From: Trachythela sp. YZ-2020
Taxonomy: Eukaryota > Cnidaria > Anthozoa > Malacalcyonacea > Clavulariidae
Length of the DNA: 64,000 bases
Direction of reading: 5' to 3'
NCBI GenBank assembly: GCA_016169945.1
Contig: JADLSH010000088.1
Span: 1-64,000 of the forward strand
Both the position numbers and the translations under genes were made by a program. Positions 54,962 through 64,000 of the stretch are shown here, piece after piece (position 1 is the first letter of the stretch; each line of letters opens with the position of its first letter). The notes below the pieces were generated by a model. That model was not told the DNA's origin, did not search any database, and saw only the letters and a list, made by a program, of their open reading frames with translations.

Positions 54962-55390
54962 CAGCCTAGAAGTGACGTAGCCGAGGATTGGGTCTGCCTT
55001 GGAAGTGGGGTACCATTTCCGCCATCCAACAAACCTTTCTTGAAGAGACCATCTCATAGACATTACGTCAATGACAAGCACCGGAGGGTTAAAGACGCTA
55101 CACTACCTGCCGCCACCTCAACACATAATGGCAACATTCCAACCATCTAAAAAACCTTACATCACATGATCTCCCAACCTTTCATCTTCACCACGTTGCG
55201 CCATCTTACACAACCTTACATCCCACTGCCCCCCTAGCTTCTGAACATGTTACGCCATCTTCACCATTTGACACAACCTAACATCATATGACCTCCCGAC
55301 CTTCTGAACGCCTTACGCCAACTTCACTAACTGTTTGACAATAATTTGAACAAACAATAAAGTTTTAGTCTGACAAACTGACTTTATCTA
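54962..55390. repeat. Degenerate tandem repeat, about 65-75 bp units
   Basis: CTTCTGAACATGTTACGCCA, TCTTCACCATTTGACACAAC and CTAACATCATATGACCTCCC recur in variant form three times between 55110 and 55330 (CACGTTGCGCCATCTTACAC; GCCTTACGCCAACTTCACTAA). An AATAAA lies at 55357. Confidence 0.6.
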
Positions 55391-58300
55391 TTTACCCATG
55401 CGCCCAGTGTGTCCTTAGAATGACCTAAGACCTCCCCCAATTGAAATTTTAGTCTTCCCTGTCTTGTAGGCTTGCACCCTGCTCGACTATATTTATATTA
55501 CCGACGCGGATTGTCTCATCATGATAAGATATAATTTTTTCGCATGGTGCATCAATAACAATGGCTAGCTTTGATTTAATCCATTTTTATTGTTTTGAAC
55601 GCTGCTAACAAATTTTTACAACTACTTTATATAATATTACTATAATGTAGCGCCAGGTTATTATTATGTGCACTGAAGCTGAACAGTATGCTATTAATGA
55701 TCATTAATATTACACAAAATAATAATCTAGTTTTCCTTAATAGAGGTTCAGTGAATATAAATACCTTACTCCGCGTCAAGGTTTTTCGCACAACATAGTA
55801 CTGAATTTAAGAGTTTCACCCAAAACGCAAATAATTAGTCGCTGGGGCAATGCCAGCGACTATTTTCGGCTTTTTTTGAAAGAAATTCATCAACAATTCA
55901 CTATAAAGTTATTACGTCTATCGAGAAGAGAAGAGAAGTGGGTTTGTACATAATATTCCCCGAGCCGGCGCGAAGCGCCGTGCGAGGGTACTAATTCCGC
56001 TCGGGTATTTACACCCGGGTATGTGACAACATAGCGGAATGCAAAGTTGTCCGCCATTATACAATGGACGGTTTTTCACGTTATGCGCATGCGCGAGTTC
56101 AGGCCGAGAGAAAACTGTTTTGTACTCGGGAGTCGGGACATAAACAGACAAACAAAGTCTCTAAAATGAGATAAATGAAAATTATTTAGAGGAACAGAAG
56201 GAAAAAAACAGTCAAAAGACCGAAGAAAGACAAGTTTTAAACGCGAAAGTGTCTATTTTGTATGCTTGTTGTTGCCGTATTGGCATGCAGTATATTATAG
56301 TTTGTGAATTTGAAAATGCGTATGTCATCCTGTGTGGTCAATACAACATTGATTAATCTTAAAAGGTATTTTAGTATTAATTCAAATACGTTATAGAATA
56401 AGAAACAACATATTAAATCTCAAAAACAAGTGCGAAAAGAAGTATAAAAATACTGTTAAAAAAACAGTTGAAGAAAAAACAGTTGAAGTTTTATGAAAAT
56501 TCGAAATGTTTTGTGAGATTCTAAGGTTGAATTTTACAGTAAATCAAAGCTAAAAGAGTACGTAATAACATACCTACTTTATATAGTTGGGCAATTGACA
56601 AATCTTATCAATATTTTACCATTTTGTACAAAATAAAAGAAATATAGAGTTTGCGTGTTACCATGGTTACAGTGATCGACTCAGTACTTCATGTTACAAT
56701 AACTTTTGGGGGAGTAAATTGTGTGGTTCGAATGGGCGAGGGGATTCTGCATGCATGTATTTCTAGTGCTATTTGTATATTTGTTGATCATATTCATCAA
56801 ACGTTATTTTTGTTGTTTTGGTGTTTTGGATCTACATAAAGTCAGACATCGCCTGCTTCTTTCGATGGTCTACATCGTATTCCTAAGTAGCATTGAAGGC
56901 TCAAATGTTGACTGTTTGACGAGGGGACATTAGTATCATGATACAAATCACGTTCATTGGGAAAAAATATTACCAAAAGCTGAAAAGCAGTAACTCAATT
57001 TCCTGATATCATGTGGAGGTAAACATGGAAACTTTCTTGGCACAATAATATTTTTTCTCTTCCAGTTGGCAGCCTTTATACTGACACACTGGTATGCAGA
57101 TACGACTAAAGCAGCATTGCTACATGGTTGTACTTGTGCTATGGGAGAAAGTTCTACGAGAGACATGCTGAAACTGTTCGAAGAATTAATGTGATTGTAT
57201 ATATCTGAGTTAGTGCTTGAAGCGTGTTTCCTACTTCGTGTATATTGGCGCATTGGTCGCTTTTTCCGGGAACTCCGGTTTCCTCCCACTGGGCATGTTG
57301 GCAGGGTGAGTTAGGATTAGTCCCTAACAGACCCTTTCATCGTAGCTGTGCTCCGTTATCAGACATGAGTCACAAAATGGTTGCCAGAGGCGCCCTTAGA
57401 AAGCCTTCAACTCGATGGCATTCAGCTGTGTCCTTCGTAATTCAGCTTAGCTCTCAGCTGTAAGTAAGGATAATTAGCACACTCCACTTACTAACTTACT
57501 TAACTCACAATAAGAAAGTCATACCATATAGAAGACGTCAAACACAGGATGTTACCGATATGCGACAAAATTACATGAAACGTCTTCTAACATCAACAAT
57601 GTGGCTTTGTTGGTCAACAGGATTTATAGTTTGACTTTCCTGTGGCATAATGTACAGAAAATGTCAACACATTATAACAATGTGGTTTTGTTGGTCAACA
57701 ATTTTATTTAGAGTTGTCTTATTGTTCTGATATTCAACTGAAAGTACAGCCGCCAGCTTATCTTGAAAACCCTGGTTTTATCGTTACCAGGAAACGGATT
57801 GGCTGTTTAAAATTGGAATTGGAAACATGATTTGGTTTTTAAAAAATTTGCTTTTGTTTTTATCTGGATATTATAAAATGAGACAGTTCTTTTAACAGTG
57901 CAAATACACACTTGTCATGAATCAAGATTTGTTCCTTGCTATTATATCCCTAATCCATATTGAAGCTTAATATCTAAATTGCAAATATTCGCACTAATTG
58001 TAAAATAATTTTGGCCCAATGAAAACTGTACTGTACAAACTTCTAATCTGTAATATATATAAGACTTCAATATATATGTATCATTGTGCACGTTTTGTAA
58101 ACTTAACTTTCTCTTTTTGTTCTAATTCTTTGCAATAAAGTTTTCTAAACCTAAACTGTATTCGAGTTGATTATAGTTATATATCTACTATGTTACTGTA
58201 GATAAACAACACGAAATTTTCAAATGACGTAATTTGTAGTAGATTGCTGCATCTAAATATTACGTTAGTACTTATTAGCTTCTACTACGATTTACTTATT

Positions 58301-58529
58301 CTTAAACTTGGTACGTCACACGCTGCCATATTTCTGCCGGCATCTATCACAGAATAGGCCTCTTTTTAACAGCTCGCTCCAGCGACTACACGCTCAATAG
58401 AGCGTCTTGTTTATTTGAAACATACACATACAGCAGTGAGTCTTAATGAAATTTGAACGCAAGGCCAAATGTATCTGATCAAGACACTATATCTCAAGCA
58501 CATTGCAATACAACTCAGGTTCTACTTAC
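55391..58529. other. Intronic stretch, no exon recognised
   Basis: Within the long SET-gene intron. It contains a hairpin AGTCGCTGGGGCAATGCCAG (55835-55855, stem AGTCGCTGG/CCAGCGACT) and a CpG-richer patch at 55950-56130. A short GGGAACTCCGGTTTCCTCCC repeat motif lies at 57268, and an AATAAA at 58134. The frame at 56954-57289 (minus) is Ser-rich without domain. I could not find another SET exon here. Confidence 0.45.
55950..56130. promoter_or_regulatory. CpG-rich patch, possible promoter
   Basis: GAGCCGGCGCGAAGCGCCGT, CGCTCGGGTATTTACACCCG and TGCGCATGCGCGAGTTC make this the most CpG-dense stretch of the last 10 kb. An internal TGCGCATGCGC palindrome resembles an NRF1 site. No transcript start can be shown from sequence alone. 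Confidence 0.3.
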
Positions 58530-59635
58530 CAGCCTCCAGTGAAGGCCTATCTGTCGTCCACGAGGTAGCGTACGTGCACAAGTAACTTCCTGCCGATATC
58601 TTAGTCGCCCTAGGGTGTAAGAACAGGCCCATGCCAGCATCATTTATTGTAGATGGGGCTGGGTACACGAGAGCTTCGTTGGCGTACGATGATTTCATCA
58701 TCCGGAATATTCCAACATCCTCTTCTGTCGTTTTGTGGTCCTTTGTTGGCACATGGTCTTGTTGTTGTATGTCCCAAGGTCTGAAGGGAAATTTTCTCGT
58801 CTCTGCAGGTAACTCGAAAAGACCGACGCGTGTACGTTTTGCTTCTACCATGGAGTTGAATATTCCTTCGTCCATGCCTTCATCTAAGATTGGCAATGTG
58901 TGTCCTTCTCTAGCTAAGATATCCGGCAGCAAACGGGGGGTTACATCGTCCTCTTGCTGCACATAGACGTCTAGCGAAACACATCCACACTCGTCGTTCT
59001 CCGCCATCAGCTGGCCGTTTTCGCCCCTAGGCATGTGAAAAAATACATGTCTAGCTCCGGCTATTACACGGCGTGCAAAACGGAGGCTCTCAACACCTGA
59101 ATGTATTGTCTTCAGCTGTTTCATCGGCAATCCCTCCTCGCGTTCGCCGTATAATCGAAAGGAGGTCTCCACTTTTGGGGCGACATTTGCCTTTGTTCTA
59201 AATGAAATGGTATCATGCAATTGGCTTCGATTAGTTATGTGCTCTTTAAGTCCTTCGTTGGTAGCTGAAGTGATGACCAAGTGGCCAGCGTCACCGCCCG
59301 ATAAGGCGATATTTTCACGGGGTACCTCAACAAGCTCACCCCGAATATCTTTTGGTGTACGATCCGTTAACCACTCGCATGGGTAGTCCACGTAATCTGC
59401 TGGCAACGTTTTAACATATTCATCCATGTAGCGTCGTGTACAAGTTTGAACGTCTTTGGGCCTTCCCAGGGAACGCGTAGGCGGCGACATCTTTGGAGTA
59501 GAGGTAAAAAAGGACTCACACCTTCTGAGAGTTTTTGCTGAAAATCGTTTTGAAAATCTCCTCAGCATTTGCGCCCATGGTTCCACTTTTCTGCAGTGCA
59601 TTGGCCGTTCTTCACTTTTGTTTGTACTGCCATTG
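58530..59635 (-). CDS. SET-domain gene, exon 2 (unknown middle and N-terminal half of SET domain)
   Basis: The exon is bounded by acceptor TTTTTCTAAATTCAG (ending 59636) and donor G|GTAAGT (58529). It codes about 369 residues. The first 310 are unrecognised (SFFTSTPKMSPPTRSLGRPK, then a globular part with DECGCVSLDVYVQQEDDV). The end reads INDAGMGLFLHPRATKISAG then SYLCTYA, matching the opening strand pair of a SET domain ('G.GLF....I..G..L..Y'). The SET domain is completed by exon 3 after a 14,476-base intron (58529-44054) on the same strand. The intron contains a LINE piece, a MULE-like element, a foldback element and satellites. The long intact frame and good splice sites in a decayed neighbourhood argue for selection. 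Confidence 0.75.
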
Positions 59636-59735
59636 CTGAATTTAGAAAAATAAAATAAAAAGGAAAACATAATCAATTTTTAACACACTCTAGGCCTTTA
59701 CATCGAGAAGGACGAGAAATTTCTATTGTATTCAC

Positions 59736-60178
59736 CTCTGGTGATCGTCGAAATTTATCACCGACAGACAAGCACTGCAACTGCACTCTTCCAAAACCAC
59801 GCGGTATTTCCTGTATGCTTCGCGATCCAATGAAGCTACGAGCGCATCCATTGTCTTTTCGGGTGCAATGCCATTGCTCTTGCCGCCTTTGAGTATTTCT
59901 CCAACCAAGTATCCAGTCATGTGGGATGCAGTGTTGGCAAAGCCATTGGAGAAATTCGCCAGCTCGAAGAAAGCGGTCATCAAGGATCCGTCGTCCAGAT
60001 CCTTATTCATGGCTTCTAGCTTTCGCCATTTGTGCAACAGCGGTTCGCGGAAGGATCGGTCGAGGTACCACCACATTTTTATATCTTTCTCCCAGGACTC
60101 TAGCTCGCAGGAATTATACCCATCCTTCTTGACGACATCAGCCAGCTCTTGGAATTGCTCGACGCGTTTCTTTTTCAT
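59736..60178 (-). CDS. SET-domain gene, exon 1 (N-terminus)
   Basis: ATG at 60178 follows an in-frame TAG 18 bases upstream. The sequence there could also be an acceptor (GCAATAG), so a further 5' exon is possible. The 147 residues start MKKKRVEQFQELADVVKKDG and include ELANFSNGFANTASHMTGYL and a CSCSACLS cysteine cluster. No domain is recognised. The donor AG|GTGAAT lies at 59735. The 100-base intron (59735-59636) is phase 2 and joins to give Ser. The three exons total 2,049 nt, exactly 683 codons including the stop. Confidence 0.65.
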
Positions 60179-60666
60179 GACACTGTCAATTACCTATTGC
60201 AAGATAGCGTTTTGCATTAAAACAAAATGTCATTACAAAAATAAAATGTCGTTACAAAAACTATTTTTGCTAACCAACGTAAGAATGGGTTTACTGCACC
60301 CTCTAGATAAAACACCGATATTACTTCTCATTCAGCGGTAAGTTGTTAACATGATTTGCAGATATCAACTAAACATTGATTTATTTTGAATTTGGTCCCG
60401 GATCATTAATGATTTTAAATAATAATACAACTGTTATAGTACGCGAGCGTTGATTGGTCGAACAACGTGTTTCCATATCTGTATAGAAACACGGAAAATA
60501 GGCTAGGCACTTTGAAATTAAAAATAGGTACGATAAGCGTACATGTATCTGCGCAAGAAAACTTTCATGGTTGTAGGCCGTAGGATGAGGGTCTTAGAAA
60601 ACATATTCCGTAGCACCCCTCGTGTCACTACATAATTTTTACATGAATCGATAGATTATAACTTAC

Positions 60667-60770
60667 TTAGTTAGAATCCACTTCCTCCCAAGCAAAATAG
60701 TTGCACAAATTGAAGTACAACCTCTCCAAAGTTCGGGCTTCCTCGTGTTTCGAAATCCATGAACGGCCAT
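60667..60770 (-). CDS. Outward short exon in the left terminal repeat
   Basis: ATG at 60770 (minus) starts MAVHGFRNTRKPELWRGCTS then ICATILLGRKWILT, and the frame meets a consensus donor AA|GTAAGT at 60666. The right terminal repeat has the same exon (63679-63782). It points out of the element, towards the SET gene start. A small-peptide or 5' leader exon is possible. The protein is unrecognised. Confidence 0.4.
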
Positions 60771-60858
60771 TGTTGTGTTGCAACTACGCATACGCTTGAC
60801 CACAAATGCGCACACGCAGATAGGAAAAACTGATCTCAATAAAACACGCATATTCAAG

Positions 60859-61328
60859 ATGGCTACTGATGTCGATATGTCGAAAATTCGAATATCCTCA
60901 TGTTTTATGCATTTTGAAGGCGTAACCGAGCAACTTTCCAAAGTTACTCGTCAAAGTCATAATAAATTTGTCGATTGCAGGACTAAATGGGCGAAACTTA
61001 ATTGCCTGCAAGCTGAGATAGCGAAGGATTCGTATGATGAGCTTGATGACGATTCAATTCATACTTGGCAGAGAACACAAACGAAAGTTTTGATTTAGAA
61101 TTGCACCACCACATGAAACGCTACAAGAAATTTAGCGATGAAGAAAAGATACGTAGACAACAGAGAAAAGACGGAGCTAGTACAACCACGGAAAAGGTCG
61201 CTAATACCATAGACCACACATACCACATGGAACCAGCTGTGGAACCCAGAAGAAATATTACACGCAATTCAGTTGAGGAACCAAGTCAGACCTTGCCTCA
61301 AAGAAACGAGCATGTACTACCAGAATGA
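60859..61328 (+). pseudogene. Unrecognised anthozoan-type protein, N-terminal part
   Basis: From ATG 60859: MATDVDMSKIRISSCFMHFE, HNKFVDCRTKWAKLNCLQAE and IAKDSYDELDDDSIHTW, ending at 61098. A frame starting inside it (61065-61328) continues ELHHHMKRYKKFSDEEKIRR. The arrangement (W..L, acidic DELDDD, then 'HH..CY..F.D...I') recalls a family of uncharacterised cnidarian proteins with a 'YH..CY..F' block that I remember from coral genomes, without known function. Here Cys is replaced by Arg. It starts 88 bases from the opposite-strand ATG of the outward exon, so the terminal repeat may act as a bidirectional promoter. Confidence 0.45.
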
Positions 61329-61820
61329 TGCATTATTTGTGGAAGAGATTCGTCTTGGTTTTCAAGAGACAAGGTATGATTATGTACAATTTCTTGTGTA
61401 CAGTATCTTTATATTCTATGGACCACCTTTTGGTGGAAAAAATTGTCATACTCTGCCTTACTGCCTTGTGCATATACCTATATGATATTTTAGAGTACCT
61501 ATTGGGTGCGTTGGATCTTAATGGGTTGATTATCCAGATAACAAGTTTATTTAAACAGACATAATATACGCTACTCAGCAATGTTCATAAACTTTACAAC
61601 TTTGTTCCAGCAAGTTCCGTTCTGAAAACTAAAGTCGAGAAAACCTAGAGACGCACATCAAACCCATTGGACATCGATTTTCCATTGGAGATCAATTGCG
61701 GTTAACCTCAAAATCATGGCACAACTGATACTGTAAAGAACTCATCGAAACAGAAATCATCGAAACTGAAATCATCAAGGGAAAAGCAATAAAGTACATG
61801 ATGGACTTATTTGAGAAATT

Positions 61821-62039
61821 GTGGTCGTTGCTAAGGAAACTGAGAATGTGGATGCATCGAAATACAGGTCTTCCAAGCTCATGCAATGGCTAATTAACAG
61901 TTATCCCCAGCTGGTATTCTATTTGCCTAAATCTAGAAATGTTAGTGAAATTGTGTACGCTGAGAACTTGGATACTTCTGATTTAGTTGAGGAACATATG
62001 TTGAATAAAGCCGAAAATACTGATGAAGGTCCGATTTGA
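61821..62039 (+). pseudogene. Continuation of the same unrecognised protein
   Basis: Codes SKLMQWLINSYPQLVFYLPK then SRNVSEIVYAENLDTSDLVE, ending at 62039. 'F..PK..N.SEIVY...' is the block that follows the 'YH..CY' block in the cnidarian family I have in mind, which supports one broken gene across 60859-62039. Confidence 0.45.
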
Positions 62040-62274
62040 TGGGGGTCCGAACGAGGTGGGGGTCCAGTGTAGGTCAAGGAGTTGAAATAACACAGTGTAA
62101 GTAAAAAGTTTCTTTCAACCTGAAAGAAAGATATAAAACTTCTCCGAGTTCAGGTTGAGAGAAACCTATTTACCCACATCGTGTTAATCATCTGTTGGCC
62201 TTTGTTTCGATTTGCGACTTGATGTTGTTAGATAACATATTTACCGTGATTGTTTGAACATCGAAGGCGATGGA

Positions 62275-62390
62275 AAACAGATGATGACGATGGTGATGGT
62301 GATGATGATGATGATGATGGTGATGATGATCATGATGGGCAACTTTTGGATGATGATGATGCTCATGATGGGCAACTTTTGGAGTCTGAG
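62275..62390. repeat. GATGATGGTGAT microsatellite (Asp-rich if translated)
   Basis: (GATGGTGATGATGAT)-like units with CATGATGGGCAACTTTTGGA repeated twice. The plus frame (62250-62513) is Asp/Gly rich and ends with ordinary-looking sequence (ESEYDGFAEDILESSDDLIK), so it may be an acidic exon of the same element. Confidence 0.6.
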
Positions 62391-62719
62391 TATGACGGTT
62401 TCGCTGAAGACATTTTGGAGAGCAGTGATGATTTGATAAAGAGCAAATTACTCAGTCTGTGTCAGGTAATCTGTTGGTCTGGTTCCGATTTGCGTCTTAA
62501 TGCTGTTGGATAACATGTTTACTTGAGTGAGAATGGACAGTGTGTTGCGGAAAGGCTGTTAATGCTAAATAAATTAGATAAGGCGGGAAAACCCTTTCTC
62601 TTGGTGTGCGCGCGTCGTATGCGTAAGTTATTATAATTAGATTGCAAACGTCACGCAATGCTGTTGTATAACATAACCTCCTATATCCTACTAAGCTGTT
62701 TCCTTCTTTTTTGTTTTTT

Positions 62720-62906
62720 TTGTGAGAAACTGAGAATGATGTTTTCAAGACCACGTCAAGTAAGGAGAACTCTGCATGTTACAATTGCACAAATTGGATT
62801 GGCGAAAAGACGTTCGTCATCAAGACGAATTTCTGCGTGGACAGAGCGATTAACGGTTGGCATGATCAACAACGTAACACGAGTGTTTGAAGACGAAATT
62901 GGTTGA
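62720..62906 (+). pseudogene. Basic reading frame near the right end of element 3
   Basis: Reads FSRPRQVRRTLHVTIAQIG, LAKRRSSSRRISAWTERLTV then GMINNVTRVFEDEIG and stops. It is rich in Arg and Ser with no known domain. It could be the last exon of the broken gene of this element. Confidence 0.3.
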
Positions 62907-63678
62907 TACAAAATCAGAGTCGTAATGAAGTTCCAGTCAGCGTAGAGTTAACCAACGTTACTAAGACCATACAACTGGATTGGACGCAAAGAAAATAATA
63001 AACAAGGAACCTGGACTAATAAAATTGGCGGGAAAATAAATAAGATTGTGAACACCGAGTAATACTTATTTATGGTATATCGTAATTTCTCTATTAACCA
63101 CACCCCCTCTCATGTAAGCAATTAATTTATAAAATCGTGAAGCGTGAAAATATTGTATTTTAAAGATAATTATGATATTTTACTGATACTTTGGTACGTA
63201 ACATCACTGTACCCGATGTTGCATATTTATAAAGAGAATCAAACGTGCAAACAGACTCTTTGTATATATTAGAAATAACCCCTCCCCCCAAAAAAAATTA
63301 ATAGAGAAATTACGGTATGCGTGTTCTAGAATGTTTATGATTGTGCTAATATTTAAAACCTGAAAAACAGATTTGCTTGCAAACGTCATGCAATTGCTGT
63401 AGTATAAAATAACATCATATTTTTCATAAGTTATTATTGTAATAATAATCGACACGGTACATTCTCAGAATGTTTGGCGAACTCCATTAAAATGTACAGA
63501 ACACAAAAATATCATATATTTTTAAAACACTCCGATGTCATCTTGTTTTACTTCAGCCCTGCTTTCGCACATTTCATCATTTTTTCTTGTCCAGTCCTGG
63601 GTTGAGATCAGTTTTTCCTATCTGCGCGTGCGGAGTAAGTGTTTTGTAGTCATGTGCATGCGTAGTGCAACACAAACA

Positions 63679-63782
63679 ATGGCGCGTTCTTGGACTTCAA
63701 AGCACGAGGATGCCGAACTTTGGAGAGGTTGTACTTCAATTTGTGCAACTATTTCGCTTGGGGGGAAGTGGATTCTAACTAA
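63679..63782 (+). CDS. Outward short exon in the right terminal repeat
   Basis: ATG at 63679 starts MARSWTSKHEDAELWRGCTS then ICATISLGGKWILT, with the donor AA|GTAAGT at 63783. Partner of 60667-60770. The reading frame is kept in both ends: differences cluster in residues 3-12, and residues 13 onwards are nearly identical. It is transcribed out of the element into flanking DNA. Confidence 0.45.
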
Positions 63783-64000
63783 GTAAGTTCTAATCTATCG
63801 ATTCGTGTAAAAATTATGTAGTTACACGAGGGGTGCTACGGAATTGAACATTTTCGAACCTCATCCCACGGACTATTGCTGTGAAAAACTGCATTCACAT
63901 TTCACCATTTCTCCCGAATAATGAAAATAGCACGGAGCAATCTAAACTGATTACGTTATCATATGGTAACATATTTGATGTTAAAGGACTCCAAACTTAG

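Larger units (their letters stand above)
60571..63875. mobile_element. Inverted-repeat element 3 with exon-bearing ends
   Basis: About 270 bases at 60571-60840 recur in reverse complement at 63600-63875 (GTCCGTGGGATGAGG..., TTCCGTAGCACCCCTCGTGT, CTACATAATTTTTACA.GAATC, TTGAAGTACAACCTCTCCAAAG, CAGATAGGAAAAACTGATCTCA). The 2.75 kb between them hold fragments of an anthozoan-type uncharacterised protein. Target duplications were not fixed because the outermost bases are diverged. No known transposase was recognised. The left end lies about 400 bases upstream of the SET gene's first exon. Confidence 0.75.

Noticed and set aside
57224..57463. 79-codon frame with CGGTTTCCTCCC
   Set aside because: The sequence motif is a common interspersed repeat in animals, so the frame is not evidence of a gene.

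Overview
This window is eukaryotic, almost certainly from a marine invertebrate and most likely a cnidarian (anthozoan or octocoral). The composition is AT-rich, there are spliceable exons with GT-AG borders, and there is no bacterial gene organisation. The LINE reverse transcriptases are of the CR1/L2-like type that fills cnidarian genomes, with SGNH-type or coiled-coil ORF1 proteins. The species assignment is inference from style of repeats and protein fragments, not from a database search.

Layout. 0-8 kb: two copies of an unrecognised exon group (0.3-1.2 and 7.0-7.8 kb, minus strand) flank a 4.8-kb Gypsy-type LTR retrotransposon (2012-6793, minus strand) with 106/107-bp LTRs, a 5-bp target duplication, and a paralogous empty site at 15.14 kb. 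8-15 kb: AT-rich DNA with a LINE piece, three hairpin or MITE elements and a mariner-type element carrying a nested MITE. 15-25 kb: two decayed LINEs, R2-like LINE pieces on the minus strand, a tyrosine-recombinase (Crypton-like) remnant, and a 313-residue coiled-coil ORF. 27.8-31.5 kb: a nearly complete LINE with SGNH ORF1 and endonuclease/RT ORF2. 33.5-40.1 kb: a large inverted-repeat element whose arms both carry a GRF-zinc-finger gene and a small Bcl-2-like gene. 43.5-60.2 kb: the one good host-type gene, a three-exon SET-domain gene on the minus strand (exons 60178-59736, 59635-58530 and 44053-43554; 2,049 nt, exactly 683 codons). Its 14.5-kb second intron holds satellite arrays, a second large foldback element with a 13-bp minisatellite core, a LINE fragment, and a MULE-like element carrying a RecQ-helicase fragment. 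60.6-63.9 kb: a third inverted-repeat element with about 270-bp terminal repeats, each of which holds an outward-pointing short exon ending in a consensus 5' splice site.

How it fits together. Most of the window is mobile DNA in several generations, with nested insertions that date one another (LTR element into an older repeat; MITE into mariner; repeats into the foldback arms). The most interesting unit is the family of large foldback elements at 33.5-40.1 and 47.6-52.8 kb. The two are related through their termini, subterminal TTAGCATATGA motifs and internal blocks. One of them carries GRF-finger and Bcl-2-like reading frames in inverted duplicate. No autonomous transposase was recognised in either, so their mobilisation is unexplained.
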